A stretch of 44,092 bases of DNA from the NCBI RefSeq assembly GCF_001039355.2, contig NW_019775623.1:126662-170753 (forward strand), written 5' to 3'. How positions within the stretch are numbered: position 1 is the first letter of the stretch; every line of letters begins with the position of its first letter. Source of the stretch: Lingula anatina. Its lineage: Eukaryota; Brachiopoda; Lingulata; Lingulida; Lingulidae. Made by a program: the position numbers and the translations under genes. This document shows positions 10,377 through 21,213 of the stretch, one piece after another. The notes beneath the pieces were generated by a model. The model was not told the origin of the DNA, made no database searches, and worked only from the letters and a program-made list of their open reading frames with translations.

Positions 10377-12600
10377 TGCCTTGACTTGATAGAAGTCATA
10401 CGTTTTTTTTTTCACTATGTGTATCAGAGTGAAAGTATATTCTCCTCTGAAAAGCTTACATATAAACATTATTTTTTTACAAGATCAATCTTATGGAGTA
10501 TGGCTTCACTTTATATCAGGTGCAATGGGGTAATTTGGCGAAAGAACGGTGGAAAATGCTGAAATAAAACTAACTTGTGAAAGGGGAGATGTATTTAACA
10601 TGTTGAGTAATATAGTACGTACATGAAGAACAGGATAAAGGTCTTATTTGACTAAAATATTGGCCCATTGACGGACTATTTGTATCTTGCCGTTAGTTCA
10701 TATTTTTTTGTTTGTATCAAAAACAAAACAGGTATTCCTTACACAATATAAATATAATTGGTACTCCGATCAAAACATAAGTATTGTCTTCTGTTTACCA
10801 TCTGTATTTGTTAAATATTACAGAAAGTTAAAAAAAAGAAAATTGAGAGAAAATTTCAATGTTTGTAAGTGTTGATTGAACATGAACGTTGTCTGTGGTA
10901 TTTATTTCATTTTTTTATGCTTTTAACGCCCCCTCTCCCACATCAAAACTCGCCAGTTACTTTTCTGAATGCTTGAGGCTCCCTTTAACGAGGGAAGGGA
11001 ACACATTCTAGGGATATCTATTCCTGTTAGTGCATCATTTGGGAATCAAAAGTTGGAGGCAAGTGACACCAAGGTACAGTTGCTGCACCGGTCCGTTTAA
11101 TACGGAAAAGCGTCTCCCCCACTGCTACATTGTGCCTGTTTTGACCTTGTCCTTCACATTTTGATAGCAGGAAGTAAAAGCAAATCATGATTCTTTGGTT
11201 TTCCTATGTAAACAATTAAGGGTATTTAAAATTTCTTGCACGAATCAACAGAAGACATAAACGTCGGGGTTTTACATTGTAATGATAAACAGTTTGATTT
11301 AGTTACGTTCACCGGTGTGGTTATAAAGAAAGGCTTTTCTGTCATCTAGATTTTATCAAATATGAGCACTCACAACAAAGTCAAAATTCGTGAACTTCAG
11401 CTTCATGACTCTCCATATAAAATTATTATTTTCATTTAAAAGAAGTTTAAGTATTAGCAATGCATCATTCCTTTCATTATCACACTGGGTATTTTCAACC
11501 ATTAAAATATCTTGATTGAAAACGGGTTGCAGGATTTATATTTTACTCCAGGAATATGATTATCTACCACTAGTAAGCAACTAAACGTCTCATGTCTTGT
11601 TTTAAATGAAAATAAATATATTATATGGAGAGTCATGACGTTATTAAAGCTTAAGCTCACGAAGAACACTAAAGAAACCAAAATTACCTCATTTTTTAAA
11701 CTCTGTAACATTTGTTAAATCAGTTCAAATTGTGACTTTTTTATGAATGCTCATATTTAATGATAGCATGAGAAAAACACAATCACCATGAAATCTAGTT
11801 GACAACAAAGCCGTCCTTTATTACCACACTGGTGAACCTAAGTAAATCAAAAAGTTTATCATTGCAGTGCAAATATCCAGATGTTTAGGTCTTTTGTTGA
11901 TACGTGCCAAAAAATTTTTAATACCCTTAATTGTTTACATAGGAAAGCCAAAATCATGATTTGCGTTTACTTTCTGCTACATTGTGCCAAAATGTTAAGG
12001 ACAAGGTCAAAACAGGCACAATGTAGGAGTGGAGGAGACGTTTTTCCGTATTAAACTGACCAGTACAGCAACTGTACCTTGGTGTCACCTGCCTCCAACT
12101 TTTGATTCCCAAATGATGCACTAACCTGAAAAGATGTCTCCAGAATTTGCCCCTTTCCCTCGCTAATCAAAGGGAGAGAAAAAGCGATCTGGGGTACAGA
12201 AAAGTACTGGACATTGTTCCTATTGAATACAAATGTCTGATTGCCCACTTTTTGGAGTATTCTGATTCACCATTTTGGAGTATTCGCTATATCTATGAAT
12301 GTCTGTCAAACTTAATGCAAGCCTTAAGCATTTTGAAAAGTAACTGACACGTTTTTATGTGGGAGAAGGGGTGCTCAAAAAATAGAAAAAAGTTCATCAC
12401 TCAAAATGTTTATGTTAAGTATTCCGGAGAGTAACTGATAAGTTTCATTGTGGGAGAGTATTTAAAAAAGCACAAAAAATCTCGAAAAATTTATTGATGA
12501 CACATACCCCTGTATTTTCTCTGATACATCAATTAAAATTGACATTTTAATTTGAAACTTTCCATGTCTGTAAACAGAAATATATGTACAACAAGACCAC
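10377..12600. repeat. Head-to-head A-B spacer: an imperfect palindrome with two M modules
   Basis: The left arm (about 10915-11440) and the right arm (about 12480-11620) are inverted copies with a centre near 11.5 kb. Each arm carries module M (M1 10915-11200 plus; M2 12480-11990 minus). M is marked by gttagtgcatcatttgggaatc and ggtgacaccaaggtacagttgct. On M2 minus (12248..12051) an open frame ends S-A-S-F-G-N-Q-K-L-E-A-G-D-T-K-V-Q-L-L. That translation recurs with few changes in M1, M3, M4 and M7, but frame breaks in M5 and M8 leave it uncertain as a gene. Confidence 0.7.
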
Positions 12601-12761
12601 GATAAACCTGCCTGTCTAAATCCGGGTATTATGAAAGCAGAAACTTAATATGGTGTTGTTTATATGTATTCTTTGGGACTTGATTGGGCCTCCCCGCATG
12701 ACTGAAACTGCACGAAACTTGATAAACTGCCAGGACACGTGTGAACAACAGATTGTGCAAC

Positions 12762-12796
12762 TATAAAAGACCCTGGGCGCCACAGTTCGTTCAGTC
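12762..12796 (+). promoter_or_regulatory. Core promoter of lectin B
   Basis: TATAAAA at 12762-12768 and initiator TCAGT with its A at 12793, again 31 bp apart. The ATG follows 33 bases later. Only one copy of the upstream tggcag/aatcaagtccc module is present. Confidence 0.8.
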
Positions 12797-12825
12797 ACTC
12801 GCCTGTTCAGACTGAGAACAAGAAG

Positions 12826-14872
12826 ATGACCTCCAGAGTTCTCCTTGGTTGCTTTTTGGCTGTTCTGCTACTTCCAGATTCAATTGATGCCAGGTGTAAG
12901 TACAGTTTTAAAAATGTTAAGTCGAAGTCGTTATCGACCTGTTTTTGTGAGATAATACCGTGGTTAAACCCAATCATGTACATGCAACAGTGACATTTAC
13001 CTTATGGTACAACCAGACCGCGGGTGAGACTATGGCAAGGACAAATTAAAAACAGCATATGTATATAGTGTCAGTTGCTGCATTTACCTTCATTATTATA
13101 TTATATGTCACGCCTATTGAAGCTGCTGGGGGTAATTAATTAGCGTTTAGAACCTTCAGTAGGCGTGCCAGGCATTTAAGGCGCTTAAGCTGAAAGTAAT
13201 CTAGAGGGAAACTCCTGGGAGATGGATCGATCCCGTTAGATCGGTCTAGGTATAGAAACCCAGTCTAAGAGAATGTTATTTGGTTCGGTAGTTTTGAAAA
13301 CGATATTATCAATGTTTAGCTTTTTCGCTGAAAACCGGAATGGGAACTGGTTTATTCTACACTGAAAAAGACCAAACTGAAAGGGTAGTACAAGAAAATT
13401 CCTTCGTTGAAATATATAAATCTTTAATAGATAGGTGGCATAAGACAATTAAGGATGTATTTGAATGGAGTAGACATGTACAAATACCAGTTTCAATTTG
13501 CCAAGCGTACCGGGATGATGAAACAAACTTCTTAGTCAGGACATAATTTCATTCTGATATAACAACTGTTATAGAAATCTGTTCGTGCAGACCCAGAACG
13601 TTTAAAATATGGAAGGTACACAAATATGTGTGTTTTCATGTTACAGGTGTATCGGGAGTAGTGTCCAGCGATTACTGTAAGAGAGGCAGTAGCCAAAGGT
13701 GTCAGAGTCAAGTGAAGTATGTGCGTTTTGATGAACCGTTCATAAGGACTCCAAACGTTTTGGTGGCAATTTCGAAATTTGATATTTGGTAAGATACAGC
13801 ATTAACCCTTTTACTGTGCTGATACCACCATTGTTTAATTTTGTGTAGAATATTTTGATATACTACGCATAAAAAGCTTGCTTCTAAGGATAAATACAAT
13901 TCCTATTTGTGCCATGGGACTGCGTTATATCGTTTGGAAGAGAAGAGAGCCATAACGACAAGACCCTATCGTACTAAGTGTGGATCGATCTATCTCAAAG
14001 GGGATTTCTGCTAAATTGCTTTCAGCTTAAGCGGCTTAATTGTCTGTCACGCCTACTGAAGCTACTAGGGGGTAATGAATTATTGTTTAACAGCATCAGT
14101 AGGCATGCCAGACATCTAAGCCGCTAAAGCTGAAAGCAAATTAGCGAGAAATCCCTTGGAGATGGATTGATCCTGTTAGATCGATCTAGGTATGGGAATC
14201 CAGTAATATTTTTCATATGTCAAAATGTTTACAGTTGAGCTTAAAATGAATGTGACCTTACCAACAGTAACACTTTTTCACAACTTAACTGGTCACTTTT
14301 TCTAACGCCCCCTCTTTTATTAATTGAACATAGTGCATCAAGCATCAAGCTAGTTGAACAGTTTCATAAGCTACATGTCTGAAATGGCCAATAGGAGGAT
14401 CAGGATTTCAGAATTATTCTTTAGTCGATTTTCACCTGGCCCACCAAACTGGCCCTCTCAATTTGCAGGCGATCTGTAACCCTGTTTCCACTTAATTATT
14501 TCAGAACTTTACTTAACACTGGTGTTAGAGGAATTGATATAAGATCTGCTTCTATTCTCTTAGCCATTTTTACGAAGGCAAAAAACATGGTGTGCAGTTT
14601 TGATAAAAAAACAGGATATCTTTGCTGTCAGAAAGTTTTACCTCTCTTTCTATTGAATAAAGATGGGATTGTGCTTTGGCTGCAAAAACATGTACGTGTA
14701 GTGTGCAATTGTCTTTATTCTCATTATTTTTCTCAATTTCAGGAATGGTGAAAATAGTAGGGTGAATGCATACGCCTCCGACATCAGCCCCCTCGGATTC
14801 AATGTGAACATGAAAAGCTGGAGCAGCACCTATATGTATTCTATCACCGTCTCTTGGATGGCATGCCTCTAA
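12826..14872 (+). CDS. Secreted H-type lectin B (three exons; Arg77 type)
   Basis: Exons 12826..12895, 13647..13788 and 14743..14872 encode 113 residues; phases 1 and 2 match the other copies. The signal peptide has the core LLGCFLAVLLL and ends near SIDA. The mature chain has Cys24, 34, 42 and 112 and one H-type lectin domain (about 46-111). The second half reads N-G-E-N-S-R77-V, then S-D-I-S-P-L-G-F, S-W97, Y-M-Y103-S-I and V-S-W. Arg77, Trp97 and Tyr103 align with the GalNAc-contacting Arg63, Trp83 and Tyr89 of Helix pomatia agglutinin, so sugar binding is plausible. AATAAA lies at 14971-14976. Intron 1 contains a half MITE (13107-13262) and intron 2 a full one (13965-14203). It is closest to lectin C. 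Confidence 0.9.
13107..13262. mobile_element. Foldback MITE P1 (partial) in lectin B intron 1
   Basis: It retains the central hairpin (gtcacgcctattgaag ... cttcagtaggcgtgcc) and the right end (gatcgatcccgttagatcg...). The left half is missing. The matching place in lectin C intron 1 holds P4. Confidence 0.75.
13965..14203. mobile_element. Foldback MITE P2 in lectin B intron 2
   Basis: Near-complete palindromic element. The outer arms are gatcgatctatctc and gatcgatctaggtatggg. Mid arms are gctttcagcttaagcggctta and its inverse, and the centre is cacgcctactgaag ... catcagtaggcatg. Its counterpart in lectin C intron 2 is P3. Confidence 0.8.
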
Positions 14873-14976
14873 ACTTTTTGGAATACACATGCATGCTTAA
14901 ATTGAAAACATTAAACGTATACAGTAGTCATATGGCCAATTCCATTGTTTCGATGTTTGATTATATAACTAATAAA

Positions 14977-15254
14977 GGCATGCACAGGAACAATTTGTGT
15001 CAAAAAGATTTATTTGAAAATAATTTAATGGTATAAAGGGGGGGAGGTGCCACATGTGTAACGGCTTCTTTTAGTTGCAACAATAAACAGCAACAACAAC
15101 AACAACAACAATAATAATAATAATAATAAATGTTTTTTTTAAAGCGCACTTAATAGCTACTGCATTTAAAGCACTAAAATTTAATTTCTATAAAAATTAT
15201 TTGACTTTTGAAGATAAAGATAAAAAAGACATATCCTAGAGCAAAATACCTAAA
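14977..15254. other. Downstream flank of lectin B
   Basis: Contains (CAA)n-(TAA)n at 15091-15129 and the conserved phrase ending gagcaaaatacctaaa, at which the Tc1-like element has inserted. No gene. Confidence 0.7.
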
Positions 15255-16079
15255 TAGTCTAGTGGGATTTCCACAAAATGTGAATAGTAGGGGCATTTTG
15301 GTGTAAAAGTTGGGAGCCAGGCTTATAAACATAATTTTGGCACGATGAATCCGATTTACCCGGTTCCCAGGCGAAATTTAGCCTTTTTAATGGTCTAATT
15401 TGCAAAAAAAAAAAACGAAATGGCCGCCAGATTTCCAATTTTCTGCAACATCTCTGTAACTCTGTAACTCTGTAACAGGCGAATATGACAAACGAACTGT
15501 CTTTACCTATATTTTCAGGGTCGAGGAACATTATTAAGATATTTCTGTTAGAGTTAGGTTTACCCAATTTTCCTGAATATGGAAATTAGTACCGCTATTA
15601 CTAAAAAAACGTTTTACTTCTGTATCTCTTTAACTAGGCAAGCAAACATGCCTACACACATTTTTCAGGGTCAAGGAAAGTGGTTAAGACATTTTCACTT
15701 TAACCAAATCAGTAATAAGTACTTCACTGTCACACTGTAGTAATTATTTGAAATGAATTTGGCAATTAAATACTGTGCTGCCATTGGGATGTAAACATTG
15801 GAGCACACAATTGTCCCTTTTACCTAGAAAAAGGTAATTCCCTTATTAATCCAATCGAGCGATTTGCTCAATCAAGTAATTCGTGTGATGCAATGTACAG
15901 ATTTGACATTTAATATAATAAAAATAACAATAAGTTTATTGAGCACTAAATGATATGAATACATTTGCAGGCTCACAAGTCTACATTATTTACACAATAT
16001 ATAAGAATATACATATGGTACATATGATACATATGGTAAGGATTTTCTCTTACACAAAAGAATCAACAAGACAAACTTT

Positions 16080-16832
16080 AGAAATGGAAACAGTTAATAA
16101 TGCGTGCAGCCTCCTCAGAGAGGATTCTGAGAGTTTGCAGAGAGGATTCTGAGAGTTTGATCCGGTAGTGCGTTCCACGCATCCGTCAGAGCTTGTCTAT
16201 GCTGATTTGTAGGCTGGACCGGTAAGCTACTGATTCCGCGAGTGATTTCTACCCACAGGTTCTGTATTGGATTCATGTCAGAGGAATGAATTCGACGGCC
16301 AGGGCGACGGGTTTACCTCTTGGTTTTGAAGAAAAACAGTTGTTGTATGGGCACGGTGTGGTCTGGCATTGTCATATTGCAGGATAAAGTTGTCCTGGAA
16401 GTACCTTCTTGCAAATGGCAAGCAAGTATTCTCTAAAATGTCCCTGTATTTCATCTGGTTGAGGTTTCCATCAATTGCCACCAATGGTGTTTTGGTTCCA
16501 GCGTGGAAACTGGCCCATACACAGATACTGTCACCGCCACCAGTCACTGTAGGGGTGACGCAAACCTCGTGCAGTACCTCGTCTGGAAGCCTACGGACTT
16601 TGATTCGGCCATTGCGGCGGTGGAGCTTAAACCTTGCCTTGACTGTAAAAACCACATGAACCCAGTGCTGTGGCTGGAATCGCAAATGGTGTCTAGCCCA
16701 CCATTGATGCAGACGTTGGTGTTGTTTTGTTATTAGAGGCTTATTTTGAGGTCGCCTAGTAAGGTAACCAGCTAAAAGTAGCCTTGCATTCACTAGGGTT
16801 CTAGAAACAAGCTTTGAATGGTAATTTGCCAC
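16080..16832 (-). pseudogene. Tc1-like DDE transposase, inactivated
   Basis: A broken cut-and-paste transposase. From 16832 the frame shows WWARHHLRF, then VVFTVKARF, GGGDSICVWASF, VAIDGNLNQMKYRDIL and LQYDNARPHRAH, all clear Tc1 family landmarks. It covers the catalytic half; the N-terminal DNA-binding part is lost or scattered upstream. Three breaks are visible. The first catalytic Asp (usual VFTDESRF) is Val through a single-base change. A frameshift near 16290 puts the third catalytic Asp (S-S-D-M-N-P-I-Q-N-L-W) out of frame. A 22-bp tandem duplication (16116-16137 and 16138-16159) disrupts the C-terminus. The second Asp in QYDNARPH is kept. Confidence 0.88.
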
Positions 16833-16900
16833 TCATTTTGTTGAGCACGAATGGTTTTTGTCCGGTTGTTCCCTTCTGGTGTTGACTTTAGGACATTCCA

Positions 16901-16979
16901 TCTACACTAAAAATAGAGCTATACAGGTACCAGACAGGGCTTTTGATCACATCCGTGAAAGCTCTATTTTTAGTGTAGA
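16901..16979. repeat. Perfect 20-bp inverted repeat hairpin inside the Tc1-like element
   Basis: tctacactaaaaatagagct at 16901-16920 is exactly inverted at 16960-16979, around a 39-base loop. It interrupts the N-terminal region of the decayed transposase, so it may be a tiny nested MITE. Confidence 0.9.
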
Positions 16980-17572
16980 AATTGAAAAGTTTAATACTTG
17001 AATCATATCCTACGACTAAACAGATGAATTTCCATCAGAAGATTGGCGTTGTGTTTGACAGATACAGGGAAAAAACAATCAAAGGTGCTACTCGGACACG
17101 ACGCACAAAGTCAGTGCGACCCAGCAGACAAGACATCTGATTTATCACAATCACTGATCATGAGAACGTAGGTGTGGGCATTTCATGCGTCATGTTTGCC
17201 TGCCTAATTACAATGATACAAAAGTAAAACGGGTTTTTAGTAATGGCGGTCCTAATTTGCATATTTCGGAACATTTTATAAATCTAATTCTAACAGAAAT
17301 ATCTCAATAATGTTCCTCGACCCTGAAAATATATGTAAAGACACTACACTTCATTTGTCATATTCGCCTGTCTATAGTTACAGAGATATTGCAGAAAATT
17401 GGAAATCTGGCGGCCGTTTTGATTTTGCAGTTAAAAAGGCAAAATTTCGCTTGGGAACCGGGTTAATAGGATTCACCATGCCAAAATTATGCTTATAAGC
17501 CTGGTTCCCAACTTTTACCCCAAAATGCCCCTTGCTTCTTATGCAGAGCCTTTTTTCAAAAATCCCACTAGA

Positions 17573-18354
17573 CTAAAACCTTAATTGGAAAAAAATGAAG
17601 TGCTGCTCACACAAAAAATAAAGATGTAGTTCTTCGGTATTAATCATTAGGGTTATTTTCTGTGCTAAATTGTATTAGCTCTTCTTTGAAATCAATCTAT
17701 TTATACAACACAATTCATCGTTGACCGCTATCGTTTGGTGAAGGCATAAATTTTGTATTAACAGAAAGTCATACTGTGCTGAATTAACAATTTATTTCAC
17801 GCTCAAAAATTTAAAAGAATGTTTTGCTGGGTTACTCTTTGACTTACTTCTGTGAAGAAAATTCATAAATTGTTTTTAAAAACTCAATAATGTTTCATTT
17901 GAATGGAAATATAAAATTGAAATTAGGTACCGCTGCATTTGGATTAGCACCACCCGTGTTACATGTTAAAATGGAATACTTCAACAGTGCACCATAGAGG
18001 TGGTTTTGGGGAAAAACAGAGAAGAGAAATGCTTGTGCACAGCTCCACAGACGTATCCTTGAGGTAAATCATTTAAAAAATGAATGCTACTGCACTCCTC
18101 AACACAGGTACTGTAGTTTTGAGCCATACCAAAGTGAAACGTTCCCTAAACTTAATACACGCCTTGACATTAATCATTTTTAAGGGGTGGGGGAACCTTT
18201 TTTTTAATTTTAATCAGCAGGTAACTTCATTTCATCCATTTAGTTCTTTATAAATTAAAGAATTCACATCAAAATTCAATTTTCAGTAGCCAACAAACTA
18301 ACGTCGCATTCTCTTAACAAATTTTCTCACAACAAATATTGCACACACTCCTCT
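17573..18354. other. Intergenic between lectin B flank and S2
   Basis: No gene seen. It continues the lectin B downstream flank (interrupted by the Tc1-like insertion) and mirrors 19.9-20.85 kb on the lectin C side. Confidence 0.7.
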
Positions 18355-18982
18355 TCAACATTTGGGGTCCTGAAAATTAAATAAAACAAATATCAGAGTT
18401 CCAGTGCATTTGATCGTTTTGCTAGATAGTCTTTAACTTAATTAGCAACCATGCTATCAAACCGCATGCATTAAGTGGAACGTTAAAAGTGAAAACTAAG
18501 ATTACATAGCTCAAAACAAACATTTTTGTTTACCTCGGTTTTGAAGATAACGACGTGAGTTTGCTGGTCATCGCCTGGCGAATCTTGCCTGGTGTGGCAG
18601 AGCTGCCCTGAACGAATGCGTCTGATACATAAAACAGATAAAACTGTATGAGAAAAATTTATGGTTAACACTACCCTTTGCTTCAGTTGAACCAGCGCTC
18701 TTGAATTCTTATAAAATTCCGATATTTGACTCATTACTGACGTTGACATTTGTAAGGCATATAATAAATATAATATATATACAATCAAATTACAACTGCC
18801 TCCTGAAAATATACAAGTTAACTGTCCATTAAACCTTTCACTTTTTCAATTGTCGGGTCTTTAAACTTACGCGGTATCTAAAATTAGGGCATCAAAATAT
18901 ATATTACTTTTATTTATTTTTCCCCCTTGAGCTAACCAGTAGCATTGCAGACGGTAGTTTTACTCTCTGACCACAGGGTGCG
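18355..18982 (-). pseudogene. Family S, copy S2 (frameshifted)
   Basis: The three exons are recognisable on the minus strand: Y 18982..18937 (46 nt, frame RTLWSESKTTVCNAT), Z 18621..18534 and terminal 18369..18355 (D-P-K-C-stop). Exon Z is 88 nt instead of 74 because of a 14-base insertion around gccaggc. This throws the ...THVVIFKTE frame out, and the first Cys codon of Z is now Phe. The donor of Y is gttagc rather than gtaagY. It is convergent with lectin B, as S1 is with lectin A. Upstream, 19.0-19.45 kb is homologous to the 42.15-42.5 kb flank of S3. Confidence 0.55.
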
Positions 18983-20802
18983 CTGGTAGATCGTTACAAA
19001 AATGTTGAAAAGCATAGTGAGTTTGTGCAGTGCCAGGAGCATTGTGGTAGTGTAAAGATGTTTACTGGATCGCTTTGGAGCTCAGTGATATCACGGGAGT
19101 ATAAAATCAATGAAAGTTAAAAACTCGAAACAGTAGAGAATCGTAAATCAGCCAACTGAGATTATATTAAAATAGGATTTTGTTACTATTGTTGTTTTCT
19201 TGTTTTCTTTCAACTTTTTAAATAACGCCACGAGGAAAGGTAAATCATATAATTTCCACGATTGCCCCCCCCCTCCCACCCCCCCCAAAAAAAGTATGGT
19301 TATTGCTACTACTAGAGCTAAATACTTCCAGCAAAGGTAAACCAACAAAGGTAAGTAACTCACATGGGGTTAAAAATGAGGAGTATGAATAAAGACAAAC
19401 TGCAGAGTAATATAACGTAACGCTGCTTGTACGGAATGCTTACACAGAATGGTGAGTTGTTATAAGATCAAAAGACCAATATTCAGATAAGGTGTCAGTT
19501 TGCCTTTGTTTACCTTTACTGGGTTGTGCAGGTTTCTACGTGGAAATTTACCATAACTCAATCCGATGCAACCAAAGACGTAAAGAAACAATGGTAGAAT
19601 ACACGGAGAGTACACCGGGACCAATGAAGTTGTAAGAAGTCACTGACAATCCTCGTGAAGTGTAATTATAAAAGACCAGAAGAAACCCCTGGGAAGTCAG
19701 AACAAAACCGAAATTACCACCGAGTGACCTTAAGAAGGCCAAGATTTAATTAATAACTATAGCAAGTTTCTCTTCCCGTCTTAGTATGCCTCTGAATTTG
19801 TTTACATGTTATTTTCGTCCCACTTTTTTTAAACAAAACATGACACCACAATTCCTTTTATTCTTTTATTCAAACTTGCGGTGCAATGTAGAAGTATTTC
19901 ATTTTAAATTGTAACACAGGGGATGCTAATTCAAATGAGCACCAGTGCAATGGAGCAGATGCATCATGTTTTTTCTTTACCTCACCGGAGTAGAGTTTGA
20001 AGCTTAATAAAGATAAACTCTGTTGGTATTATAGTAAAAGAAAAAATATTTTATGGGAATAAACGCATGCTATATATATACATAAAAATTTCAATTTAAT
20101 TTTATTTAACTATAGATTTGCATATCAATTCAGTACAAATCATTTAATGAAGGAGAAATGCAGAGTTGTGATTGACTTTGATTGGAACATTTTGCTTCGT
20201 CCGTAAGCATAACAAACACAATATAAACTTCTTATGTCATTTAATTAGCCTGATTCACAATCCCGTAGCTAGATCATTTTTAGGTTTTCATTCCTATTTT
20301 ATTCAATACAGACACAATTCTAACAATCGATTTAACCGATTCAATTTTCCGTAGCTAGGTTCTCTTAACATATGGTTTTATTCTTAGTTTGTGTATTGTT
20401 TTAGAGAGGTTCTCAGTTTCTTGAACGTCACGAATGCAATCATAATGCCACGAAATACTCCATCCAGATGGATAACGTGCACTTTTGCAATAACTACCCA
20501 ATGAATTTTATGTTCCCATTCACCGCAAAATAATTTATGAACTTTCTTCACAAAAGTAAGTCAAAAAGTAGCCCAATAAAAAGCTTTTATTTTAAGCATA
20601 AAAATAAATTGCTAATTTAGCACAGTATGGCTTTCTGTTAATACAAAATTTATGCCTTTACCAAACAATAGGGTTGAATGATGAATTGCGTTGCATAAAT
20701 AGAATATTTTCAAAAGACAACTAATGCAATTAAATGCAGAAAATAATTCTAACGATAAATATCGAAGAACAACATCTTCAGCTTTTTGTGTGAACAGCAC
20801 TT

Positions 20803-20834
<32 letters not shown>

Positions 20835-21111
20835 CTAATTTAAATTAAAAGGTTTAGTTATTTTTGCTCTTGGATGTGTCATATTTTATACTATCTTCCA
20901 GTCAAAGAATATTATAGAAATGAAATTTTAGTGCTTTGAAATGCACAAGCTATTAAGTGCGCCGTAAAAGAACATTTGTTTTTGTTGTTGTTATTATTAT
21001 TTATTGTTGCTTCTAAAAGAAGCTGTTTCACATGTGACAACTACCCCTTTATACCATTAAATAATTTCCAGATAAGTCTATTTGATAAGTCAGATTTCTG
21101 CGGTGCATGCA
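18983..21111. other. Centre of the large palindrome, between S2 and lectin C
   Basis: No gene. It includes C/G homopolymer runs near 19264-19290, a poly-T tract at 20804-20834, and a segment (about 19960-20500) that also occurs reversed at 30.24-30.97 kb next to lectin D. The axis of the A-B/C-D inverted duplication falls in here. Confidence 0.65.
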
Positions 21112-21213
21112 TTTATTAGGTATATGATCAAAAACCAAAACAATGAAGTTGGCCATATGACTGCTGTACGCTCAATGTTTTCAATTTAAGCAAGCCTGTG
21201 TATTCCAAAAAGT

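Larger units (their letters stand above)
15255..17572 (-). mobile_element. Tc1/mariner-like element with about 400-bp inverted ends
   Basis: The left end (from agtctagtgggattt, 15255-15660) and the right end (17170-17572, finishing aaatcccactagact) are inverted copies over about 400 bp. Comparison with the other lectin flanks (cctaaacctt uninterrupted) shows it is an insertion specific to the B flank, most simply at a TA. The left arm has two direct copies of ttttcagggtcRaggaaa/c (15512 and 15662), resembling the IR/DR layout of some Tc1 elements. It carries a dead transposase (separate entry) and a nested 79-bp hairpin at 16901-16979. Confidence 0.85.

Noticed and set aside
15259-15567. Open frame in the left arm of the Tc1-like element and its mirror at 17310-17498
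   Set aside because: Both lie within the inverted ends; the matching translations only reflect the TIR sequence.
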